The notes under the pieces are model-generated. The model had not been told where the DNA came from. It saw only the letters and a list, made by a program, of their open reading frames with translations, and searched no databases. This document shows positions 9,471 to 16,705 of a stretch of 17,313 bases of DNA, one piece after another. A program made the position numbers and the translations under genes. Source of the stretch: Entamoeba histolytica HM-1:IMSS. Taxonomy: Eukaryota > Evosea > Mastigamoebida > Endamoebidae. The stretch lies in the NCBI RefSeq assembly GCF_000208925.1, contig NW_001915160.1:1-17313 (forward strand), read 5' to 3'. Within the stretch, counting starts at the first letter, position 1, and the number at the start of each line of letters is the position of its first letter.

Positions 9471-9523
9471 TTACTTTGACTAATCTTCTTTTTAGTCTTA
9501 CTTTGACTAATCTTCTTTTAGTC
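9471..9523 (+). repeat. SINE internal tandem repeat, two units (27 and 26 bp)
   Basis: Unit 1 (9471-9497) and unit 2 (9498-9523) are identical apart from one T missing in the T run of unit 2. Each unit begins TTACTTTGACTAATC and ends TTTTAGTC. Because GACTAA and TTAGTC are nearly reverse complements, each unit can itself fold as a small hairpin (GACTAA...TTAGTC). Copy number of this unit separates length classes of EhSINE1; two units is a common class. Confidence 0.9.
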
Positions 9524-9745
9524 ATACCCACACTTCAGTAGATTCTTATATTACATCCATGTAATATTCGACTGTATTCTCTTGCTGCACCCTTTGCAGC
9601 ATTCCCTAATACATTCCTAATTCAAAGGCACCGTCATAACCAGATAATAACTGGGAGAGTCGAAGAATGAATTTGTACTAGGGTTTATGTGTGGTGTTTC
9701 AGACGTGCCACCTTCGATCTTATTCACAAAATAAGAAAAAAACAT

Positions 9746-10841
9746 AAATAATAAATAAAATAAATTACTCAGTTTTAAGATTGTGTTATTTGATTAATAT
9801 CCAATAATTAATGAATAAATGAGAGTTTTATTAACAGTTAATTATCTACTTGTTAATGAAATAATAAAAATATATTATAATGGATATTGATAAGATGAAA
9901 TTATTCTTTATTAATATTATAGTATTATTAATTTATATTTTTCAAGAAATTTTAAACCTAGTTAAAAAAAAAAATATTGTTTATATTAGTCACTAGATTA
10001 TGTATTTTTATGAATATATCAGTTACTTCAAATATTTCATTTTTCATTATATTCTTTTAAAAGATACAGATATATTAAGAAATTGAATGACATATTGTTT
10101 ATTTACACTCTGTTAATTAAATAAACTAATTTAACTCAAAATATTCAATACAAACATGTCATTAGTATGTTTTATTATTAATTAATATATTTGAACTATT
10201 ATCATTGATATATTCTTTGAGATTTAATATTATCTGTATTAATTATCTGATGAATTTCTTTCTTATAATATACCAATTTTGAAATAAGAATAATTGAAAA
10301 TATTGAAAGTGGTATTTGTAAAGAATTAACACAACCAATAAGATGATAATTAATTTATTATATTTGATGTAATACTAACCATGATTAGTATGTCTATAAT
10401 TACAAGTTGATTGAATAAAATTTTATATGAACAATCATTTCATTAATTGTTCATATATTTGAATTATCCTTTCTATTTTCTTATGAAATATATTATTTGT
10501 ACAACATTATTATGTGAGAATCATTCATATACAAATATTTCAATTCTTCTTTATAAATGAAATGGTATTATTTTACAAGTAATGTAAATATATACCCTAT
10601 CTACTGTTAATTGTTTCTCATTATCACATATTCTACATTTCATATTATTCAATACATTAGAAGAATATAAAATATGAATATATCAAAACACAAATATCCA
10701 TATTAATAATAAATAAATAATGAATTATTTAGAATTGAATAATATTCTTTAAAGTAGATTTGATGTTTATTAAAATATTGTTAAATAAACATCATTTTAT
10801 TCTCTAAAATTGAACAGAACAATAAACATAACAATAATAAT
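9746..10841. other. AT-rich spacer, no firm gene
   Basis: The longest interesting frame is a 38-codon plus-strand ORF at 9880-9996 starting MDIDKMKLFF, hydrophobic in the middle and basic at the end, resembling a tiny membrane peptide. It has no visible promoter and no supporting conservation, so I do not call it a gene. A short coding-like patch (IENIESGICKELTQPIR, plus strand, about 10286-10336) lies between stops and may be a last trace of a lost gene. The rest is simple AT-rich sequence. Confidence 0.4.
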
Positions 10842-11057
10842 ATGAATTATTTGTTATATTTCTCTTTATATTTCATTTTATCATATTCTCAAAGTATTTC
10901 CATGTTCTTCATTTCTTCAATTTGCCGTTATATTCAACATTTTAGTATCATTATTCTTTCAACAACAAATTTCTCATTTTTTGTCCCAATGAATTGTTGT
11001 TTTGGAATATTAATGAACCATCCTAATTCCTCTCTACTTTCTTTCTTATTTAAATGA
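10842..11057 (+). other. Plus-strand frame with a signal-peptide-like start, overlapping the TLDc gene; probably not a gene as it stands
   Basis: The first residues MNYLLYFSLYFILSYSQS would serve well as a secretion signal, and the 5' 92 bases lie outside the antisense TLDc gene. The remainder of the 71-codon frame is simply the antisense of the TLDc C-terminus. It may be the surviving 5' end of a secreted-protein gene interrupted here, or chance in TTT/TTA-rich DNA. No promoter box of the usual type is present upstream. Confidence 0.2.
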
Positions 11058-11785
11058 CCAATATTAATATTTTCATTCCAACCACCAAATCGAAGAATAT
11101 AATTTTGATTTGAATGAATAAACAATTTAGGTATTTCTTTCATTTCTTCATTTCTCCATAATTTAGGTAAAAGACCTAATTTGTTTTTAAATCCATAAAA
11201 TGTCATTGATTTATCCATGATTATCCCTGAATAATCCTTTTTCATATTTTCTAATGAAATTCCAAATACATTTCCTTCATTTCCTTCAAATAAAATAAGA
11301 ATATTTCCTTTATTCATTATTGTTTCTTTTAGTCTCTCATTTGAACATTCATTAATATCACTATCATATATTATCTCCATCTCTCTTCCTTTATTCCATT
11401 GATGTAAAATGTATTTTGCTTCTTCTTCTTTCATTCTTTCATCACAAATATCTTTACATTTATTATCTATTGTCTTAATTTCTTTTTCTATTCTTTCTCT
11501 TGTTATTTCAAAGTCTTTTTCAATATTTTTAATGCTTTCATTGAGTTGTTTATGTATATTATTCATTTCATTTGAAAGTTCTTTTAATTTTATGATATTT
11601 TGTGTGTTGTTTATCATTGTTTCAAGTTGGTGGTTCATTCCAATTCTTCGTTGAATAATATTTGTTTCATCTATTTGAATTTCAAATCTTTTTTTATTGT
11701 TTATTTCTATTTCTGATAAAATAAAATTAATTTGTTCCATCATGTCTTTCATTTTCTTCATTTCTTCCTTTAATGTTTCTTGCAT
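10934..11785 (-). CDS. Coiled-coil protein with a divergent TLDc-like domain
   Basis: 283 aa from ATG 11785 to TGA 10934-10936. Residues 1-125 are a continuous Glu/Lys/Ile/Met/Asn coiled coil. Residues about 125-283 match the order of TLDc blocks: IIYDSDINECSNERLKETIM, then LILFEGNEGNVFG, FYGFKNKLG, LRFGGWNENINIG, and a final FVVERIMILK. The same blocks are recognisable, closer to consensus, in the pseudogene at 2421-2949. TLDc domains elsewhere are linked to oxidative-stress protection and V-ATPase regulation; the many Entamoeba members with N-terminal coiled coils have no established function. There is no signal peptide or membrane segment, so it is probably cytosolic. The domain lacks the SYC...F.Y.G...CGK block seen in the pseudogene, having instead FINIPKQQFIGTKNEKF, so it is a divergent member. 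Upstream lies a decayed homologue. No TATTTAAA box is obvious before the start. Confidence 0.8.
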   Translation of the reverse strand: MQETLKEEMKKMKDMMEQINFILSEIEINNKKRFEIQIDETNIIQRRIGMNHQLETMINNTQNIIKLKELSNEMNNIHKQLNESIKNIEKDFEITRERIEKEIKTIDNKCKDICDERMKEEEAKYILHQWNKGREMEIIYDSDINECSNERLKETIMNKGNILILFEGNEGNVFGISLENMKKDYSGIIMDKSMTFYGFKNKLGLLPKLWRNEEMKEIPKLFIHSNQNYILRFGGWNENINIGHLNKKESREELGWFINIPKQQFIGTKNEKFVVERIMILKC

Positions 11786-11889
11786 AATTTATTTGTGTTT
11801 GTAATTTTTAGTTACAAAACAAAATTGAGAAATTTTTTTTAGTTAATTATGTTATATTAATGTAGAATGTTTATTGATAGTTATTTCTT

Positions 11890-12720
11890 TAAATTCAATT
11901 TAATCATTCAATTTAATCATTCATTTATTCCTGTTTAAAATATGATTTGTTTGATTAATTTAATTGAAAATATTAATAGTATCAACAAATAATCATTTTA
12001 TTGATTAAATAAGTTGAATATTGTTAATTTTTAATATAAAATTTCATCATTTCATTCTTTATTTTTGTTTCTATTGAAATTACAAATATATTTGAATCAT
12101 TTATAAATGTTATCATTTGTATCATTTATAGAATTATCATATTATTCAAATTCAAATTCATTTTCATTGTTATTTATTATTTCTTTATTCTTTATTTGAA
12201 TATTGATGTATTAACATTCAATTCATCATTAATTGAATCAAATATTATATTGATTATTCTATTTTTCAATTTGTCTAGTTGTTGAATTGATTATAATGAA
12301 TAAATCTCTTTTTCTTCTTTAACTCTCTTTATTTTCTTTGTGTATTATTATTGTTTCTTCTCTATAATTTCTGATAATATTATCATCATTTTTATCTCCT
12401 TTGTGTCAATCACTTCAACTAACAAACAAATATTTATCATTCAATATATTTTTGATATTCTTCATTTATTTTCTTCAATTTCAATTTTAACTTCTTCTTT
12501 ATTTATTACTTCATTTGTTTTATCATTTGATATAAATACATCATTATCAAAATTCTCTTATTTATTGTTATTTGTTTCTTATTCAAAAATGTTATATTTC
12601 TTCAATTCATTGATTAAATATCGCTTAATCTTTATTGAATGTATTATTTCATTCTTGATAGTATTATTTAAATCAAAAGCATTTCATTTCACATATTTAT
12701 AATGTCAAACAATCAAATGA
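11890..12720 (-). pseudogene. Heavily decayed TLDc/coiled-coil gene, tandem neighbour of the intact copy
   Basis: On the minus strand, 12720 to about 12300 yields broken Glu/Lys/Ile-rich coiled-coil pieces (NKEEVKIEIEENK, IKIKRYLINELKKYN) in changing frames. From about 12290, QQLDKLKNRIINIIFDS and ELNVNTSIF match the domain opening of the TLDc pseudogene at 2421-2949 (NILFDSDKDDWNVDTSVF); even the DNA aligns, for example TTGAATCAAATATTATAT against CTGAATCAAATAGTATAT on the forward strand. Further on, DSNIFVISIETKIKNEMMK parallels SKSFIFSLASKGRLKGMMK, and AAACAAATCATATTTTAAACAG parallels the codons of the SYCNQ block. Stops and frameshifts occur throughout. Layout (coiled coil, then TLDc) and orientation equal those of the intact gene just downstream. 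This is therefore an ancient tandem member of the family, dead for much longer than the copy at 2421. Confidence 0.7.
11894..11919. repeat. Two tandem copies of a 13-bp unit
   Basis: TTCAATTTAATCA occurs twice without a gap (11894-11906, 11907-11919), within the degenerate 3' end of the TLDc relic. It is most likely replication slippage in neutral sequence. Confidence 0.8.
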
Positions 12721-12773
12721 TATAAATTAATAGATAATCATGATATTTTCACTATTAATAATCAGTGAATAAA

Positions 12774-13053
12774 TCAAATATCAAAATTATACAATTTGTT
12801 GTTTCTAATTTGTATTTCTTTTTGTTTATTGAATGTATTAATGTAATTTAATAATGTCTTTACACTTCACACATTCAAAAACAATTTATTTATAGGTTTA
12901 TTTAAATACTTCAAAGATACTGGGGAATTAACAATTCTTCCAAGTTGAATGATAATTTCCTCATTTAATATATTTGGTACATTCACTTTTATTTCTTTCT
13001 TTTTTTTTAAGATAAAACAACACGAGTAAAAAACAGAAATAGAATATTCTCAT
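12774..13053 (-). pseudogene. Decayed gene with signal-peptide-like start, family unknown
   Basis: ATG 13053 opens MRIFYFCFLLVLFYLKKK, a good signal peptide or signal anchor. Within the run of nine A that follows, the frame must change by one base to reach a long coding-like stretch: KKKEIKVNVPNILNEEIIIQ, then LGRIVNSPVSLKYLNKPI, then LFLNV and a TGA near 12867. The same frame continues with SVKTLLNYINTFNKQKEIQI to a TGA at 12774-12776. The internal stretch has a balanced residue mix, unlike the surrounding noise. One A-run indel and one stop are all that separates it from an open frame of about 92 codons. I do not recognise the family. Other possibilities are a sequencing error in the homopolymer, or two unrelated pieces. 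Confidence 0.45.
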
Positions 13054-13099
13054 ATATAATGTACATGAAGATATGTTCATGAATTTGTGATGTTCACCA

Positions 13100-13819
13100 T
13101 TTTTTTAAAAGAATAGATAAACAAATGATATGATGAAGAGTAAATAATATTGTCAATAAAAAAAAGTTAATATTGTCAGTTGAAAAAAAGAAAAAGAAAA
13201 TTATAGAAAAGTTATATGAATATATTAGGAGGATAAAAGAGGAATATAATCAAAAGAAAATATACAATAAAATACAAAGAAAAGAATAGTATAGTAGAAT
13301 AAATACACTATTATTTAAAACATTATATAAAATATTTTATAAAGAAAATTCAATATAAAAAAAACTAAAAAATTCATAAAATAATAAATTGAGAGAAAAT
13401 GAAACAAAGCACAAAAACTTTGAAAAACTGAAATTGAATAATAAAATTTCTATTTACAATCATAGAAGTAAAAAAAGTAGAATAAATTGTAAAAAAAAAG
13501 ATAAAAAAGGGAGAAATACACCCAAAAAAAAAAAACAAAAAGAGAATAATCCAAATAAAACTATAAATTACAAAAATTTTTAGTAAAATAGAAATAGAAG
13601 AAAAATTAGTAATAAAAAAAAAACATAGAAGAAAAAATTAATAACAAAAAATGAATTGACTAACTTTTTTCATTAAGGAGATGGTGAAAAGCAATAAGTA
13701 AATTAGAGTGTTAGTTTCAACTAAATTGTTCAAAGAGTTTGTTGGAAGTTTAAAAAAGTCCTGATTTAGTGCCATATGAATTGTCGAAGTTTTTAACAAT
13801 AATTTTCTAATAGTCTCAT
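13100..13819. other. A-rich, purine-biased spacer upstream of the surface-protein gene
   Basis: From about 13130 to 13660 the plus strand is strongly biased to A and G (AAAAGAAAAAGAAAA, GGAGGATAAAAGAGG, runs of 8-9 A). A 64-codon frame at 13389-13583 is only a Lys/Asn/Arg translation of this bias and is not called as a gene. The stretch from 13660 to 13819 is of more ordinary composition and should include upstream promoter elements. No recognised repeat family could be assigned. Confidence 0.5.
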
Positions 13820-13854
13820 TATTTAAATACCACCAAACTACTTTTTATCATTCA
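13820..13854 (+). promoter_or_regulatory. Core promoter of the surface-protein gene: TATTTAAA box and initiator at the start codon
   Basis: TATTTAAATA at 13820-13829 matches the Entamoeba TATA-like element (GTATTTAAA), which normally lies about 30 bp before transcription start. ATCATTCA directly before ATG 13855 resembles the initiator (AAAAATTCA). The spacing implies a 5' leader of only a few nucleotides, as is usual for the genus. A GAAC element is not evident between them. Confidence 0.75.
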
Positions 13855-14493
13855 ATGAAAGGAATATTATTACTCTTATTTATTTCATTTGTATTTTCAA
13901 AAGACTTAATTGCTACATTTACTAAAGACGATGATGGAAATGCTGTTACATTCATTAAACTTGAATTTGAAAAGTGTTATAGGACTTCTTCTATAAATTC
14001 TTTTTATCTTACACATGAAGGTAATTCTGTAACTTGTACAACATATTTAGCTAGTGCTGATTGTTCTGGAATTCTCAGTAGTAGTTTCACTGCTGATCTT
14101 AATGATGGAAAAATAAAACAATTACTTTGTTCTACTTCTGGAAGTAAGGAACAATGTAGTCTTGAAATTAAAAGAGCTCCAAGACATAATGGATTCTATA
14201 GTTTATTCTCTGATGATTCAACTTGTTCACATAGAGATAATACTACAAGAATGTATGTCACTAATAAAAAATATAAATGTGATATTATTAAAGGGTATTA
14301 TTGCAAATATGAAGAAGATGATAATGTTATGTTCTTTGATACATATCCTAATGATAAGATGAAAAAAGATGAAAGAATCTCTCATACTAAATCATGGAAT
14401 TGTGATGTATGTGAAAAAGGGATTATGTATCAATGTGGAGCAGTTTCTACTGTAATAGTTTCTGTTCTTTTTATTCTTGCAATTCTTTTCTAA
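13855..14493 (+). CDS. Small secreted cysteine-rich protein, probably GPI-anchored surface protein
   Basis: 212 aa. Residues 1-15 (MKGILLLLFISFVFS) are a classic signal peptide. Residues 16-195 form an ectodomain with 11 cysteines (41, 61, 70, 92, 101, 124, 142, 150, 183, 186, 194), including a CxxC pair (WNCDVC), and an N-glycosylation sequon NTT at 129-131. The last 16 residues (VSTVIVSVLFILAILF) are hydrophobic and end without any charged tail, which is the form of a GPI-attachment signal; a simple C-terminal membrane anchor is the alternative. The protein would sit on the plasma membrane or in secretory vesicles. I do not recognise a family; it is a lineage-specific type of hypothetical surface protein, and the odd Cys count leaves one Cys unpaired. 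The start is fixed by the promoter directly upstream. The stop is followed by TAATTTTACTTTCTTT, a typical Entamoeba 3'-end context (TAATTTT, then T-rich). Confidence 0.88.
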   Translation: MKGILLLLFISFVFSKDLIATFTKDDDGNAVTFIKLEFEKCYRTSSINSFYLTHEGNSVTCTTYLASADCSGILSSSFTADLNDGKIKQLLCSTSGSKEQCSLEIKRAPRHNGFYSLFSDDSTCSHRDNTTRMYVTNKKYKCDIIKGYYCKYEEDDNVMFFDTYPNDKMKKDERISHTKSWNCDVCEKGIMYQCGAVSTVIVSVLFILAILF

Positions 14494-14527
14494 TTTTACT
14501 TTCTTTAATTGATGGTTTTTTAAGAAT
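14490..14527 (+). terminator. Probable polyadenylation context of the surface-protein gene
   Basis: TCTAATTTTACTTTCTTTAA and the T run after it combine the UAAUUU-type signal, here overlapping the stop codon, with a pyrimidine-rich tract. This is the usual short 3' UTR arrangement in Entamoeba. Position is approximate. Confidence 0.5.
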
Positions 14528-15044
14528 ATTTTTTAATCTTCTTTTTCCTTAGAAATGATTGAATTGAAACGGTGTGATTTGTTAAGATGGAAATTATGAG
14601 CTATGTTTATAATTTAAATTTATAGAATTTGAGTAGGAATTTGTATCAACCAGAGAATTTAGATTATCTAAATAATCATATTATTATCTATAAATGTATA
14701 CAAATATAAACCAATAGTGAAAAAATGTCTGTTTAAAAAAATATTAATTATGTTTCAATAATGTCATAATTAGATAATAAAAGCATAACCCCTTTAATGT
14801 TTTTGTCATGAAATGCATACTATCTATAATTGGACTTCTTTTTAAATGAATCGATAATTGTTTCCTATTTTAACTTCTTAGGAAAATTATTCATGGAGGT
14901 ATTAAAAGTTTCATTTTAACTACTTTTTATTATGATATTAACTTATTACTAACTACAAAAATTATAATCTTCTTTTATTTACTTCATGTTTATTTTAATA
15001 TTGATTTTAAATCATTCAGTTTTCTATGCTACTTTTCCCTTACT
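14528..15044. other. AT-rich spacer, nothing recognised
   Basis: No reading frame of interest and no RNA gene. A phrase AACTACTTTTTATTATGATA near 14928 resembles the leader before the surface-protein start (AAACTACTTTTTATCATTCA) but has neither a box upstream nor a usable frame after it. Confidence 0.4.
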
Positions 15045-15160
15045 TTAATTCAATGATAATAATAAGTATTTATTTTTGTCTTCCTGTGATTTAATATTGG
15101 TTTGTTCTCAAAAATAATGTTTTGTGTTTAACTTTGTATTTGGTTCAATTATTAATTATC
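15045..15160 (-). pseudogene. Very short coding relic, family unknown
   Basis: The minus-strand frame from about 15160 to a TAA at 15045-15047 gives IEPNTKLNTKHYF, a TGA, then EQTNIKSQEDKNKYLLLSLN. The residue balance is typical of Entamoeba protein rather than random AT sequence, but about 40 codons with one stop are too few to assign anything. Confidence 0.25.
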
Positions 15161-15744
15161 TTTTAGTTAGTTCATTAGATTCGTTTTAGTTTCATCTTAA
15201 TGAGAATTTATTTACTTGTAATTTATTATTTGAATATAAAACATATAAAAACTGATTAACAATAACATTTTTAATTAAATTATCAAAAAGTATCGTTTAA
15301 TATCCAATTTCATTATAACATTTCATTTATGTGTGCCTATTATAAATAATTAAATTAATAGATTTGATTCATTCATGTTTTTCGTTATTATTTTTGACTG
15401 TATTTATTTTTATTCTTTCTTGAATTATTTTTAGTTATGCTTACATTGAATTTTGTTTGGTATAATATTTATATATAATATGTTATATAGAGTATTATTT
15501 TACAATTAGTTAATAACTCCAGATATTAAGACTACGTTATTGAAATAAATGATACTTTATTATAATAAATAGTTCTAATAAAAAAATTACAAATGAAAAG
15601 AAAAGAGTCAAGAACGAATTTATGATAATAATAGTAGAATTAATTTTAAATTATTAAATCAAATATTATTTGAGTTATTCTTTGCTTAACTAGTTTAATG
15701 AATAGCAATTTATTTCTAATATAATTTGATAATAAAAGTATAAT
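15161..15744. other. AT-rich spacer, nothing recognised
   Basis: Simple AT-rich sequence with T runs on the forward strand up to about 15440 and mixed AT after that. There are no frames of interest, no tRNA-like cloverleaf and no repeats beyond short ATA/TTA runs. Confidence 0.4.
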
Positions 15745-16077
15745 ATGGAAATAAAATTTAATTAAATCAATTTAGTGTTAAACAACAAAATAGATAACTA
15801 CACATTCTATTTTTTAAATGGTGTTGGTAAATAATCACGTTGTCCAATTTATATTTGTTATTATAAATGAAAATGACATTGTAAAAGAAGTAAAAAACAT
15901 AATGAATGTTATGGAACACTATTTTTATTACAACAAAACATACCCATAGGATTAATTCACAACAAAGATGAAATTAAATTTTTCATATCAACTAACAATA
16001 GAAACTATTTCTATTCTTTTTTAATTATTTACTTTTTATTGAAGATAATTTCTTTTGTTATTGTGTGTTGTTATTAA
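15745..16077 (+). pseudogene. Decayed protein-coding gene fragment, family unknown
   Basis: From an ATG at 15745 the plus strand reads MEIKFN, a stop, then INLVLNNKIDNYTFYFLNGV. After a frame change near 15828 it reads VVQFIFVIINENDIVKEVKN, then IMNVMEHYFYYNKT, to a TAG. After another shift near 15945 it reads NIPIGLIHNKDEIKFFISTN, then NRNYFYSF, and ends with a hydrophobic run at TAA 16077. These are consecutive pieces of one plausible protein of about 105 residues with two frameshifts and one stop. I could not place the family with confidence. A further coherent piece (IEMMIEVFKLRISNEISLII, about 16097-16156) may belong to the same relic. Confidence 0.45.
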
Positions 16078-16536
16078 ATAATCAATATGTTGAATTGAAA
16101 TGATGATTGAAGTGTTTAAATTGAGAATATCGAATGAAATATCATTAATTATTTAATAAAATAATTATTATTTATAGTATTTTAAACTATAATAGAATGG
16201 TAAATAAAAGATATAAATGGTATTTAAAATTAATGAAAGAATAAAATATAATTGAAATAAAATTAGTTTGTCAAATATTTTATTTGGTATTTTCTATTTC
16301 TATTAATTTAAAACTATAGATTTTCTATTAATAATTTAAAGGCGAACTTAATATAAAAACTTAATAAAAATGACAAAAATATGAAAAAATTGTTTTTCTT
16401 GAAACAATAGTCATCATTTGAATTATTATCGTCTCTTTTATATCTCATATTGACGAATATTATTCAAAATACAAATAACAATAAGTAATGTTATTAACAA
16501 CATACACTTCCATCACCTTTATTCTTTTTTATCAAC

Positions 16537-16705
16537 ATGACTGACACTATTATAGTCATACCTTATAAAGAAATAATGGGAATACTTCACTTATTTAAAG
16601 AAATTAACTGATGAATTAACTGATGAAGTAAACAATGATAAAAAAGAAAGAAAAATAAAACATAAAGAAGTGAAACAGGTTGAAGTGAATAATAAGACAT
16701 TATAA
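16537..16705 (+). pseudogene. Possible coding relic with one frameshift
   Basis: ATG 16537 gives MTDTIIVIPYKEIMGILHLF. One base of frame change at the AAAG near 16600 leads into KKLTDELTDEVNNDKKERKI, then KHKEVKQVEVNNKTL, ending in TAA 16703-16705. The second part is strongly charged and coiled-coil-like; the LTDE pair comes from a tandem 12-bp repeat (AATTAACTGATG at 16602-16613 and 16614-16625). No promoter box fits. It could be a tiny relic or chance. Confidence 0.25.

Larger units (their letters stand above)
9205..9745 (+). mobile_element. EhSINE1-like SINE, nearly full length
   Basis: An island of distinctly higher GC and sequence complexity of about 540 bp between AT-rich flanks, which fits the length of Entamoeba SINE1 (about 550 bp). 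It holds two adjacent copies of a 27/26 bp unit (TTACTTTGACTAATCTTCTT...) at 9471-9497 and 9498-9523; internal 26-27 bp repeats of variable number are the hallmark of EhSINE1. The 5' part has a strong inverted repeat (AGCTCAGGG/CCCTGAGCT). The 3' part (GGGAGAGTCGAAGAATG... to CCACCTTCGATC, then CTTATTCACAAAATAAG) is the side expected to be shared with the partner LINE, whose reverse transcriptase mobilises it. It has no coding capacity. I found no convincing target-site duplication, so the exact ends are uncertain by 10-20 bp. Orientation is taken from the tail. Confidence 0.85.

Noticed and set aside
9181..9745. Structured RNA gene or tRNA array in the GC-richer island
   Set aside because: No cloverleaf or rRNA motif; the two 26-27 bp tandem units and the length fit an Entamoeba SINE much better. 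Two direct repeats of this kind also do not make a CRISPR array in a eukaryote.
9150..9790. Target-site duplication around the SINE
   Set aside because: Flanks share only AT-rich words such as TATTCA and CATAAA; no exact match longer than chance was found, so none is reported.
12340..12702. 120-codon plus-strand frame, hydrophobic Ile/Phe/Ser-rich
   Set aside because: It is the reverse of the decayed coiled-coil part of the TLDc relic on the minus strand.
13389..13583. 64-codon Lys/Asn-rich plus-strand ORF
   Set aside because: The translation reflects the A-rich composition only; no promoter box, no heptad order and no domain.
14162..14362. Second plus-strand frame inside the surface-protein gene
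   Set aside because: It overlaps a gene with a clear promoter, signal peptide and C-terminal anchor, and has no features of its own.
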